Assembly (NCBI RefSeq): GCF_036924535.1
Contig: NZ_JAZHRT010000001.1
Span: 2,108,001-2,172,000, forward strand
Direction: 5' to 3'
Length of the DNA: 64,000 nucleotides
DNA from: Bradyrhizobium sp. AZCC 2262
GTDB lineage: Bacteria; Pseudomonadota; Alphaproteobacteria; Rhizobiales; Xanthobacteraceae
Shown here: in pieces, positions 45,670-54,116 of the stretch
Position numbering within the stretch: position 1 is the stretch's first letter
How the letters are laid out: every line of letters begins with the position of its first letter
The notes under the pieces: generated by a model
What the model saw: only the letters and a program-made list of their open reading frames with translations
Database searches by the model: none
Told to the model about the DNA's origin: nothing
Position numbers and translations under genes: made by a program

Positions 45670-46623
45670 ATGAAGGCCACCATCACGACCAGATCGATGG
45701 ATCCGTCTTACCGAAGCCGTCAATGGCATGAGGCGATCGCCGCGACCTATTTTCCCCTCGACCTTCAATTCGCCGAGCCTGACCGTTTCGCGGGCGATCT
45801 TTCCATCTGGCAGGTCGGCGATTTCTCGCTGTCGCACAACATTTCTGCAGGTCTCATGTATCGGCGGTCGCCGTATCATCTGAGCGCCGAGCGGGAGGAG
45901 CAATTCCTGGTGACCGTGCCGACGCGTTCCGAAGTCGTCTTCACGCAGGGAGGAAAGGATATCCGCTGCCGGCCCGGCGGCTTTTTCCTCGAACGCAGCC
46001 ACGAGCCCTACGAGTTCAGCCACACCGTACTCGCGGAAATGTGGGTCATCAAAATCGACGCCAAAGCGCTCGGTGGCCGCATTCGAGCGCCCGACCGCTT
46101 CTGCAGCGTGCAATTCGACGCGAAGAACGGCGCCGGCGGTCTGTTCACCGACATGCTGCGCTTGATTCCCGCGCGCTTTGACGCAATGTCGGCCGACGCG
46201 CGCACGATGGTCGGCCGTCATCTGATCGATCTCCTCGTGCTCTCCATCAAGTCGGATGAACGCACGCTCACTTCCGGCTCCTCGACCGTCCGGGAGGCGC
46301 ATCTGAGCCGGATCGAAAGCTTTGCGCGCCGCAATCTCAACCGGGCCGATCTCGATCCGGACTTGATCGCGAGCGCCTGCGGCATCTCCACACGCTATCT
46401 GCACGAGCTCTTTCGCGACACCAACCAAACGATTGGCCAATGGATCAGGGGCCAACGGCTCGACGCCTGTCACGCCCAGCTGCGCGATCCCGCCAATCGT
46501 CTGACGGTCACCGAGATCGCCTATCGTTTCGGCTTCAGCGACCACGCTCAATTTTCGCGCACCTTCAGAGGTCATTTCGGCATGTCCCCGAAGGAATTGC
46601 GCGACCGGGCGCGCGGCGACTAG
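45670..46623 (+). CDS. AraC family transcriptional regulator
   Basis: A 317-residue regulator. Residues ~1-190 form an AraC-binding-like (AraC_binding_2) sensing domain; the C-terminal ~100 residues carry two helix-turn-helix motifs (LIASACGISTRYLHELFRDT and VTEIAYRFGFSDHAQFSRTF). ATG 45670 is chosen over the frame opening at 45589 for its ribosome-binding site and family-like N-terminus. It is transcribed away from the ABC importer/hydroxylase operon, which it probably activates. Its stop overlaps the convergent pxpC gene end by four bases. Confidence 0.92.
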   Translation: MKATITTRSMDPSYRSRQWHEAIAATYFPLDLQFAEPDRFAGDLSIWQVGDFSLSHNISAGLMYRRSPYHLSAEREEQFLVTVPTRSEVVFTQGGKDIRCRPGGFFLERSHEPYEFSHTVLAEMWVIKIDAKALGGRIRAPDRFCSVQFDAKNGAGGLFTDMLRLIPARFDAMSADARTMVGRHLIDLLVLSIKSDERTLTSGSSTVREAHLSRIESFARRNLNRADLDPDLIASACGISTRYLHELFRDTNQTIGQWIRGQRLDACHAQLRDPANRLTVTEIAYRFGFSDHAQFSRTFRGHFGMSPKELRDRARGD

Positions 46624-47591
46624 CCGAGCGACGCATGGAGTTTGCTCACTAACGTTTTCCGCTCGTGCCGCGCCGCGAGCGCCGCTTTCATATCCAGCGG
46701 CGCAAAGCGCACCGGCGTATGCGGTTGCAACTGGCCGATCAGATCCATATCGGCGGAGATCACCGTGCCCAGCATGAAGTATCCGCCGCCCGAGACCGCG
46801 TCGCGATGCAGAACGATCGGCTCGGTGCCGCCGGGGACCTGGATCGACCCGTAAGGATAGCAGGCGTCGACAATGTTCGAGGGATCGGAGCCGGCGCCGA
46901 AAGGCGGCGTGCGCGGCGCGAATTCGAGCGGACGCCCGCCGCGGAAGCGATAGGCGATGCGATCCGCTTCCGGCGCCACCTTCCAGGTATCCGCGAAAAA
47001 ATCCCGACCGGATTGCTCCGCAACGCGATGCCAGTAAAGCCCTGGCAATACGCGTAGTTCGACTGAGGTGCCGGGTGCCCGCTGCACATCGGCGGCGATG
47101 GCGCGCCCTTGCTTGACGGGGGCGGCGGCGCCGAGTTTCAAACGGTCGCCAGCTTGAAGCGCGCGGCCCTCGTGACCGCCGAGAGCGCCGAGCACATAGG
47201 TCGACCGGCTGCCAAGCACGACGGGCACGTCTATTCCGCCGCCGATTGCAATATAGGCGCGCGCGCCCTTTTTCAGAAAGTCGAAGGACAGCGTTTGGCC
47301 TGCCTTTACCAAAAAGCTCGTCCATGTCTCGCGCGGCTCGCCATCGACCTTCGGTGGCAGCTCGGCGCCGGCCACCGCGACCATGCGGTCATCGGCGAAG
47401 GCGATCTGCGGCCCCATGAACACCGCTTCCAGGACCGCCGCTCCGGAATCGTTGCCGACGAGCAGGTTCGCCGCCTGCAAGGCAAGGCGGTCCATGCCGC
47501 CGGAAAGCGGAATGCCAAGATGATAATAACCGGGCCGCCCGAGATCCTGGACGGTGGTGGCGAGGCCGGGATTGACGATCTCAATGACCAT
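46620..47591 (-). CDS. pxpC: 5-oxoprolinase subunit C (biotin-dependent carboxyltransferase-like, KipA family)
   Basis: A 323-residue protein that starts IEIVNPGLATTVQDLGRPGY, the conserved opening of PxpC/KipA and of the matching domain of urea amidolyase. Known: PxpB and PxpC form a complex that phosphorylates and opens 5-oxoproline together with PxpA. It is the last gene of the pxpA-accB-accC-pxpB-pxpC run and overlaps pxpB by 11 bases. Confidence 0.93.
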   Translation of the reverse strand: MVIEIVNPGLATTVQDLGRPGYYHLGIPLSGGMDRLALQAANLLVGNDSGAAVLEAVFMGPQIAFADDRMVAVAGAELPPKVDGEPRETWTSFLVKAGQTLSFDFLKKGARAYIAIGGGIDVPVVLGSRSTYVLGALGGHEGRALQAGDRLKLGAAAPVKQGRAIAADVQRAPGTSVELRVLPGLYWHRVAEQSGRDFFADTWKVAPEADRIAYRFRGGRPLEFAPRTPPFGAGSDPSNIVDACYPYGSIQVPGGTEPIVLHRDAVSGGGYFMLGTVISADMDLIGQLQPHTPVRFAPLDMKAALAARHERKTLVSKLHASLG

Positions 47592-48456
47592 GGAGCGCCT
47601 TCTCCAGCTTGCGGTTGTAACTGTCGATGTCGCGTTCGAACCCGGTGAGCGAAAAGGTCACGTCGCGCATCAGTGGCGCCAGCCGCCCGGCCTCCACATC
47701 TGCGACGGCGTCGTGATAGGCATCAAGCGTGATCGGCTTCCATTTCACCATGTCGCCAGGCCGGAACAGCGCCATGAATTCGCGGAGATAGCTGATCTCC
47801 TGACGCGGGTCGTAGATCGGCATCGGCGTGATCCCGAACATCTGGTAGCCGCCGGCGCCGCGCACCGAATAGATGCAACTGAAACAGCCGCCGTGACCGA
47901 TCGTGAGTTTCGGCGTGTCGGTGCGCGGGCGCAGATATTTCGGCGCTTCGATCTGCCGCGAACGCTCGACCATCTGGTAGAGGAAGGGCAATCCGGCGAC
48001 GAATCCCACCATCGAGACGAACCAGGGCGAGCCCGAATGCGCGGCGATGAAGTCCTCGACCGAGGCAAAATTATTGATGCGCGCCGCATATTCGATGTCG
48101 GTGGCGGCGGGGTCCTGATGCCGCTCGCGAAACCGCATCAAGGTTTCGCGCGTCCAAGGATCGTTATAGAGCACCGGTATTTCGATGATCCTCGTCTTCA
48201 ACGACACGTCGGTTGTGTCGGCGGCCGATTCCAGTCGCTGTAATTCCCTGAGCATGTCGTCGGGGGCGATAAGATCGGGATCGAACTTGATCTGAAAGGA
48301 GGCATTGGCGGGACAGATTTCCGTCACCCCCTTGATCCGGCTCTCGCGCACGGCGTTGGTGATCGAAAGGCTTTTGAAGAACGCCTTGAGAGACATCTCC
48401 TCGTCGACCTCGACGAAGACATGCTCGTCGCCTCCAAAGGAATATCTCATGGTCAT
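47581..48456 (-). CDS. pxpB: 5-oxoprolinase subunit B (allophanate hydrolase subunit 1-like, KipI family)
   Basis: A 291-residue protein with the family block GHGGCFSCIYSVRGAGGYQM and a following GITPMPIYDP. It is longer than typical PxpB (~220-240 residues), because of extra N-terminal sequence (residues ~1-60). It partners PxpC, with which its gene overlaps. In context with AccB and AccC a carboxylation-linked variant of the reaction is possible. Confidence 0.9.
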   Translation of the reverse strand: MTMRYSFGGDEHVFVEVDEEMSLKAFFKSLSITNAVRESRIKGVTEICPANASFQIKFDPDLIAPDDMLRELQRLESAADTTDVSLKTRIIEIPVLYNDPWTRETLMRFRERHQDPAATDIEYAARINNFASVEDFIAAHSGSPWFVSMVGFVAGLPFLYQMVERSRQIEAPKYLRPRTDTPKLTIGHGGCFSCIYSVRGAGGYQMFGITPMPIYDPRQEISYLREFMALFRPGDMVKWKPITLDAYHDAVADVEAGRLAPLMRDVTFSLTGFERDIDSYNRKLEKALHGH

Positions 48457-48473
48457 CGGCGCACAACTCCCAT

Positions 48474-49841
48474 TCAGGCAAGATGCGATACGTTGGTCTC
48501 GAGCCAGCGCTCGAGGAACCTGGTGTCGAAGCGAAGGGCGCGGACGTCGGCGTCGCGTGTCAAGGCTTGGTGAAGCCCGATCGTGGTCTTCAGGCCCTCG
48601 ATCTCGAATTCCCCGAGGGCGCGCCGCATGCGCGTGATCGCGGCGGCGCGGCTTTCATCCCAGACGATCAACTTTCCGATCAGCGAATCGTAGAAGGGCG
48701 GCACTGCGTAACCTGCGAACAGCATGCTGTCGAAGCGCACGCCAGGGCCGCCCGGAACGCGCAAGCCCGTGACGATGCCGGGGCAGGGCATGAAATCGTT
48801 GGCTGGATCTTCGGCGTTGATGCGGCATTCGATGGCATGGCCAACGCAACTGATGTCGGCCTGACGCAGGCCAAGCGGTTCACCGGCGGCGATCTTGATC
48901 ATCTCGCGCACGAGATCGATGCCCGTGACGAACTCGGTCACCGGATGTTCCACCTGAATACGGGTGTTCATTTCGATGAAATAGAAATCGCGCGTCGTCT
49001 CGTCGTAGAGGAATTCAAGCGTGCCGGCGCCGCGATAGGAAACTGCCCGCGCCAATTCCACGGCGCTGGCGCAAAGACGAGCGCGGATTTCGTCAGGAAG
49101 GTTGGCGGCCGGCGCTTCCTCCCAGACCTTCTGACGGCGACGTTGGAGAGAACACTCGCGTTCGAAAAGGTGGACGACGTCGCGTCCGTCGCCGAGCACC
49201 TGCACCTCGATATGGCGTGCGCGCTCGATCACCTTTTCGAGATAGAGCCCGCCGTCGCCAAAGGCGGCTTTGGCTTCCGCGCTCGCCTGCGGCGCCAGCC
49301 GATCGAGTTCGGCGCGATCGTTGACGATACGGATGCCGCGCCCGCCGCCACCGGCCGCCGCCTTGATCATCACGGGATAGCCGAGGCGCGATGCGATCGC
49401 GCGCGCCTCTGCCGGATCATCGATACGGCCGCCGCTGCCGGGCACGGTCGGAACGCCAGCCTTGGCGGCGATATCCCGGGCCGCCGCCTTGTCGCCCATC
49501 AGGCGGATGACGCTTCCGGGCGGCCCTACGAAGGTCAGGCCCGCGGCCTCGACGGCGTCGGCAAAATCGGCGTTCTCAGCAAGGAAGCCGTAGCCTGGGT
49601 GCACCGCATCGGCCTGGCCCTCGCGCGCGGCGGCGAGGATGGCGTCGATGGCGAGATAGGATTTTGAGGCTTGCGCTGGTCCGACGTTCACCGCGACATC
49701 GGCAAGCTTGACGGCGAGTGAATTGGCGTCGGCGGCGCTGTAGGCCTGTACAGTCTTGATCCGCAATTCGCGCGCCGCCCGGATGATCCGGACTGCGATT
49801 TCGCCGCGATTGGCGATCAGGAGTGTCTTGATGGCCGCCAT
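48474..49841 (-). CDS. accC: Biotin carboxylase subunit (AccC-like)
   Basis: A 455-residue ATP-grasp enzyme of standard length: N-terminal KTLLIANRGEIAVRIIRAAR, the ATP-binding glycine-rich loop AAAGGGGRGIRI, and the catalytic/metal segment FIEMNTRIQVEHPVTE. Known: it carboxylates biotin on the carrier protein using ATP and bicarbonate. It sits within the pxp operon 17 bp ahead of pxpB, so is probably a pathway-specific copy, not the housekeeping acetyl-CoA carboxylase subunit. Confidence 0.92.
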   Translation of the reverse strand: MAAIKTLLIANRGEIAVRIIRAARELRIKTVQAYSAADANSLAVKLADVAVNVGPAQASKSYLAIDAILAAAREGQADAVHPGYGFLAENADFADAVEAAGLTFVGPPGSVIRLMGDKAAARDIAAKAGVPTVPGSGGRIDDPAEARAIASRLGYPVMIKAAAGGGGRGIRIVNDRAELDRLAPQASAEAKAAFGDGGLYLEKVIERARHIEVQVLGDGRDVVHLFERECSLQRRRQKVWEEAPAANLPDEIRARLCASAVELARAVSYRGAGTLEFLYDETTRDFYFIEMNTRIQVEHPVTEFVTGIDLVREMIKIAAGEPLGLRQADISCVGHAIECRINAEDPANDFMPCPGIVTGLRVPGGPGVRFDSMLFAGYAVPPFYDSLIGKLIVWDESRAAAITRMRRALGEFEIEGLKTTIGLHQALTRDADVRALRFDTRFLERWLETNVSHLA

Positions 49842-49850
49842 GCGTGGATC

Positions 49851-50093
49851 CTAGCCCTCGACGTCGGCGATCGGCTGGCCCGCCATGATCGGTTCTTCGT
49901 TGTCGATCAGGAACTTGACGATCCTGCCGCCGAATTGGGCGTGGATTGCGTGAAAAGACTTCATCACTTCGACAAGGCCGATGGTGTCGCCTGCGGCGAT
50001 GCTGTCGCCCTCGGCCTTGAACGGCGGGGTGTCCGGCGTGGGTCTGCGGTAGAAAGTGCCGGGAAGCGGTGAAACGATCTGCTTGTTGGCCAT
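49851..50093 (-). CDS. accB: Short biotin carboxyl carrier protein (AccB-like)
   Basis: An 80-residue stand-alone biotinyl domain. The biotin-accepting lysine is K45 in VEVMKSFHAI; the usual motif is AMKM, so this is a variant form. It opens VSPLPGTFYRRPTPDTPPFK, as in the C-terminal domain of AccB; the N-terminal half of housekeeping AccB (~150 residues) is absent. It lies nine bases before accC and clearly works with it. Confidence 0.9.
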   Translation of the reverse strand: MANKQIVSPLPGTFYRRPTPDTPPFKAEGDSIAAGDTIGLVEVMKSFHAIHAQFGGRIVKFLIDNEEPIMAGQPIADVEG

Positions 50094-50146
50094 GTCCGGT
50101 CCCAGTCCTCATGTTCAGGGCGTCGGTGATCGCCGGCCGCCTCGCG

Positions 50147-50896
50147 TCAATTTCGCAAATGATCTCCCAAAGCCTCGCGAACCGCAGTTGCGATCGCGAC
50201 GGCGTTCGGCGTGTCGGAATGGACACAAATGCTATCGGCCCTCACTGCAATTTCCTTGCCACCGACGCTGCGAACCTTGCCTTCGCGGATCGCACGAAGG
50301 CAGCGCGCGGCGGCTTCCGAGGGGTCTCTTTCATCGTGCTTACGCGTGACGATCAGTGTGCCGTCGTCGGAATAATCGAGATCCGCGTAGAATTCCGAGA
50401 CGAACTCATGGCCGCGCTCGGGGTAGATCCGCTCATGCAGCGTGCCGATCATGCCGAGCAGCGGCACTTTGAAGACGTCGGCCGCATCGCAGATCGCATG
50501 GGCGATCTCGGCCTGCCTGGCGGCCATCGCGTAGAGCGAACCGTGCGGCTTGATATGGTTCAGTCTCATGCCTTCGGCCTCAAGGAAACCCTTGAGGGCG
50601 CCTACTTGGTAGATGATGCAGTTGGTGAGCTCCTCGCGGGAGATCGCCATCTCGCGACGGCCAAAACCTTGCAGATCTGGCAACGAGGGATGCGCGCCGG
50701 CTCCCACGCCGAGGCGTTTGGCGAGACGAACCGTCTCGCGCATATGATTGAAGTCGGAAGCGTGGAAACCGCAAGCCACGTTGGCGATCGAAATCAGCGG
50801 CATCAATCCTTCGTCGTCGCCCATCCGATAGAGCCCGTAGGCCTCGCCCATATCGCAATTGATCGAGGCCAATGCTGCTCTCCGCCAGTCGCCCAT
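50147..50896 (-). CDS. pxpA: 5-oxoprolinase subunit A (LamB/YcsF family), second copy
   Basis: A 249-residue PxpA with INCDMGEAYGLYRMGDDEGL near the start, ANVACGFHASDFN and HIKPHGSLYAMAARQAE. ATG 50896 is chosen because the longer open frame (to 51316) runs antisense through the LysR gene and has no family sequence. It is the first gene of the pxpA-accB-accC-pxpB-pxpC operon, divergent from the LysR regulator. Known role: subunit of ATP-dependent 5-oxoprolinase. Confidence 0.93.
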   Translation of the reverse strand: MGDWRRAALASINCDMGEAYGLYRMGDDEGLMPLISIANVACGFHASDFNHMRETVRLAKRLGVGAGAHPSLPDLQGFGRREMAISREELTNCIIYQVGALKGFLEAEGMRLNHIKPHGSLYAMAARQAEIAHAICDAADVFKVPLLGMIGTLHERIYPERGHEFVSEFYADLDYSDDGTLIVTRKHDERDPSEAAARCLRAIREGKVRSVGGKEIAVRADSICVHSDTPNAVAIATAVREALGDHLRN

Positions 50897-50980
50897 CCGC
50901 GATTGAGACGGGAAGTATGGACGCGGACCGTCAGTATAGTAAAATAAGAAATTACGCTTGCCGGTATCGGGAAAACAGAT
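50897..50980. promoter_or_regulatory. Divergent LysR/pxpA promoter with candidate dyad
   Basis: An 84-bp gap between divergent starts, the classic layout for a LysR regulator and its target. It is AT-rich in its right half and contains GTAA-N9-TTAC (50939-50955), a dyad of about the size LysR proteins bind, though it does not match T-N11-A exactly. Confidence 0.4.
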
Positions 50981-51907
50981 ATGCCGTTTTCGCTGAAGAA
51001 AATCCGCTATTTCATCGCGACCGCCGAAGCCGGCCAGGTCTCGCATGCCGGCATCCATCTCGGCGTCTCGCAATCGGCGATTACCGCCGCGGTGCAACAG
51101 CTCGAAGACGAGCTTGGGGTCATCCTGTTCTCTCGTCATCCTCAGGGCGTCTCGCTGACCGCCGAAGGCGCGCGGTTCCTGCAACTTGCGCGCAACATCA
51201 TGGCGGCGGTCAACGAGGCGATGCGGACGCCGCTGGCGGAAGATGTCAAGCAATCCGGCAAGGTGCGGGTCGGAGTGACCTATACGGTCGCCGGATATTT
51301 CCTTCCGCCTCACCACGCGCGGTTCGCGCGGACCTATCCGCGCATCATGCTGGAGCTGATCGAACTGCCGCGCGAGGCGATCGAGAAGGGACTGGTGGAC
51401 GGCTCGCTCGATATCGCCGTGATGCTGGTGTCGAATCTGCGCAACAAGCGAAGCCTCGCCTATGATACGCTGATCCGCTCACATCGCCGGCTCTGGCTAC
51501 CGGTCGGGCACCCCTTCATGAAGCTTGAGACGATATCGCTCGCCGACATCGCCAGCGAGCCTTATGTCATGCTCACCGTCGACGAGGCGAAAAAGACCGC
51601 CGCCCATTATTGGCGGCCGAGCGGCTTGCGGCCAAAGGTCATTTTCACGACCTCGTCGGTCGAGGCGGTGCGGAGCATGGTGGCGGCCGGCATGGGCGTG
51701 ACGGTATTGTCCGACATGGTGTACAGGCCATGGTCGCTGGAAGGGCAACGGATCGATACGCGCAACGTCGCCGCTGATATCCCGACCATGGATGTGGGCC
51801 TAGCCTGGGCGGTTGACCGGCCGTTTTCCGCGGCGACCAAGCTGTTCCACGATTTCCTCAATCTGAGTTTCCATGGCGCGGGAAGCGCGCCGGGTCATTT
51901 TCGTTGA
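50981..51907 (+). CDS. LysR family transcriptional regulator
   Basis: A 308-residue regulator with an N-terminal winged helix (AGIHLGVSQSAITAAVQQLE, about residues 24-43) and a LysR substrate-binding domain. It is divergent from the pxp operon across 84 bp and upstream of hyuAB, so it likely controls one or both in response to a ring compound or its product. Confidence 0.93.
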   Translation: MPFSLKKIRYFIATAEAGQVSHAGIHLGVSQSAITAAVQQLEDELGVILFSRHPQGVSLTAEGARFLQLARNIMAAVNEAMRTPLAEDVKQSGKVRVGVTYTVAGYFLPPHHARFARTYPRIMLELIELPREAIEKGLVDGSLDIAVMLVSNLRNKRSLAYDTLIRSHRRLWLPVGHPFMKLETISLADIASEPYVMLTVDEAKKTAAHYWRPSGLRPKVIFTTSSVEAVRSMVAAGMGVTVLSDMVYRPWSLEGQRIDTRNVAADIPTMDVGLAWAVDRPFSAATKLFHDFLNLSFHGAGSAPGHFR

Positions 51908-52086
51908 GCCTGAGTTGGAGCGCTGGTTCCGTCGGGCAACGGTGGGCGATACGCTGACCAACAAACTTATGTGCGCTCGCCGACAAGCGAACCAAACGCC
52001 TAATGTCCTAGTGCGATTGGTAGCGAAGCCGCCGCCGTTGAACCGCCCGCGAGGGATCGGCGCGCCGATCAATGGGAGGACAATCC

Positions 52087-54111
52087 TTGCAGAATTTGCG
52101 CGTGGCCGTGGATGTCGGCGGGACCTTCACCGACATCTGCATCATGGACGAGACCACAGGCCTCATCCGTATCGAGAAGACCGCATCGTCTCCCGATCCG
52201 ATCGACGGTATCATGGCCGGCATCAGCAAGGCAGCGATCGATCTGAGCAAAGTAGCGCTGTTCTCCCACGGCACGACGGTCGCCACCAATGCGCTGATCA
52301 CGCGGCGTCTGCCGCGTACCGCGATGGTGTGCACCCAGGGTTTTCGCGATGTGATCGAGATCCGCCGCGCCAATAAGGAAGAATTGTGGGACGCCTACAA
52401 GGACGTGGTGAAGCCCTATGTGCCGCGTCGCGATCGGTTGACCGTCTTGGAGCGCGTCGACGCGCAGGGCGCAATCGTTACGCCGCTCGATGAGGCCGGC
52501 GGCCGCGAGGTCGCCCGCATCCTGAAGCGGCGCAACGTGGCCGCGGTCGCGGTTTGCTTCATGAACGCCTATGTCAACGGCGCGAACGAGCGGCGCATGA
52601 AGCAGATCCTGGAAGAGGAGATGCCCGGCGTGCCGGTCTCCACCTCCTCCGGCGTGCTGCCCGAAATATTCGAACACGAGCGTTTCTCCACCACGGTCGT
52701 CAACGCGGCCCTGAGCCCGGTGCTGGTCAATTACACCTCCCGCCTCGACGAGCGGCTGAAGCAGGACGGCTACACGCGCGACCTGCTGTTGCTGCACACC
52801 GGCGGCGGTGTGATGACGCCCGCGAGCGTCAAGGACTTCGCCGGGCGCCTCGCCGGCTCCGGCATAGCGGCGGGCGCGATTGCCAGCCGCCATATCGCGA
52901 TGCTGTGCGGCTTTCAAAACTCGATCGGCCTCGACATGGGCGGCACGTCGACCGACGTCTCCCTGACCCATGAAGGCCAGTCGCGCGTCACCAAGGATTG
53001 GCACATCGAGTTCGGCTATCCGATCCGCTTCTCTTCGATCGAAGTGCTGACGATCGGCGCCGGCGGCGGCTCGCTCGCCTGGACCGACGAGGCGGGGTCG
53101 CTGCGCAACGGACCGCAATCGGCCGGCGCGAGCCCCGGGCCTGCGTGCTACGGCAACGGCAACCGGCGGGCGACCAATACTGACGCCAATGTGGTACTCG
53201 GGCGGCTCGGAACGAGCCTTGCCGGTGGCAAGATCATGCTCGATCGCGCGCTGGCGGCGGCGGCGGTGGACGAAGTAGCCGCATCCTTCGGCCTGACCCG
53301 CGAGGCAGCGGCCGATGCAATCATCCGCGTCGCCAATGCCAATATGTCGGATGCCGTCCGCCTGATCTCGATCAGCAGGGGATACGATCCGCGCGACTTC
53401 GCGCTGGTGGCCTTCGGCGGCGCCGGCGCGCTGCACGGGGCGGCGATTGCCAGGGACCTCTCGATTCCGGCCGTGATCGTACCGCCTAATCCCGGCGTCA
53501 CTTCGGCCCTTGGATGTCTGCTGGTCGACGTGCAGCACGATTTTTCCGAAAGCTATTTCGCCGCCGCGGATGATGCCGATCCGGCCGCCATCGAAGCGGA
53601 ATTCGGCAAGCTGGAGGCTTTGGCGCTGGAGCGTCTCGCCCATGAGGGGGTGGCGAGCGCCGACATCGTTCTGCAGCGCTCCATCGACATGATGTATCAG
53701 GGCCAGTGGCGGTCGCTGGCCGTCGCGGCGCCGAGCCCGATCGGCGCCATGCGCGATCTCACCGAAGCGTTCCACCGCAGCCATGAACGCGAGTATAATT
53801 TCCGGCGCGACGAGGCGCCTGTCGGCCTGTTCCGCCTCAACCTCAAAGCGATCGGAGTGGTGCCGAAGGCCGAGCTCGCGGCGCATGCGCCGACCGGAGC
53901 GACGCCGCAGCCGACAAGCCGGCGCCCGGTCTGGTTCGACGCAGACGCTGGGGTCGACACCCCCGTCTACGAGCGAGCAGACCTGCCGCCGGGTTTTTCG
54001 CTCAAGGGCCCCGCCGTGGTCGAGCAGGTCGATTCCACCGTCGTGATCCCGCCCGGAACGACAGCCTTGGTCGATAAATATCTCAATATCATCATTCGCG
54101 TGACGGAGTGA
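52087..54111 (+). CDS. hyuA: Hydantoinase/oxoprolinase subunit A (HyuA family)
   Basis: A 674-residue ATPase-fold protein opening LRVAVDVGGTFTDICIMDET, the phosphate-binding loop of the family; further actin-like blocks are GGTSTDVSL and LVAFGGAGALHG. Start: TTG 52087 is favoured because GGGAGGA (52074-52080) lies six bases ahead of it. The ATG at 52072 would place that site inside the gene. Known: HyuA with HyuB hydrolyses hydantoins, 5-oxoproline or lactams with ATP. It is 180 bp downstream of the LysR gene and ends at the start of hyuB. Confidence 0.92.
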   Translation: MQNLRVAVDVGGTFTDICIMDETTGLIRIEKTASSPDPIDGIMAGISKAAIDLSKVALFSHGTTVATNALITRRLPRTAMVCTQGFRDVIEIRRANKEELWDAYKDVVKPYVPRRDRLTVLERVDAQGAIVTPLDEAGGREVARILKRRNVAAVAVCFMNAYVNGANERRMKQILEEEMPGVPVSTSSGVLPEIFEHERFSTTVVNAALSPVLVNYTSRLDERLKQDGYTRDLLLLHTGGGVMTPASVKDFAGRLAGSGIAAGAIASRHIAMLCGFQNSIGLDMGGTSTDVSLTHEGQSRVTKDWHIEFGYPIRFSSIEVLTIGAGGGSLAWTDEAGSLRNGPQSAGASPGPACYGNGNRRATNTDANVVLGRLGTSLAGGKIMLDRALAAAAVDEVAASFGLTREAAADAIIRVANANMSDAVRLISISRGYDPRDFALVAFGGAGALHGAAIARDLSIPAVIVPPNPGVTSALGCLLVDVQHDFSESYFAAADDADPAAIEAEFGKLEALALERLAHEGVASADIVLQRSIDMMYQGQWRSLAVAAPSPIGAMRDLTEAFHRSHEREYNFRRDEAPVGLFRLNLKAIGVVPKAELAAHAPTGATPQPTSRRPVWFDADAGVDTPVYERADLPPGFSLKGPAVVEQVDSTVVIPPGTTALVDKYLNIIIRVTE

Positions 54112-54116
54112 GTGCG

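Noticed and set aside
45475..47325. 616-codon open frame on the minus strand spanning the AraC and pxpC region
   Set aside because: It covers an AraC gene in antisense and pxpC in another frame; the composition is Arg/Ala-rich shadow sequence.
52069..53886. 605-codon minus-strand open frame across hyuA
   Set aside because: Antisense to the conserved HyuA protein; His/Arg/Gly-rich with no family features.
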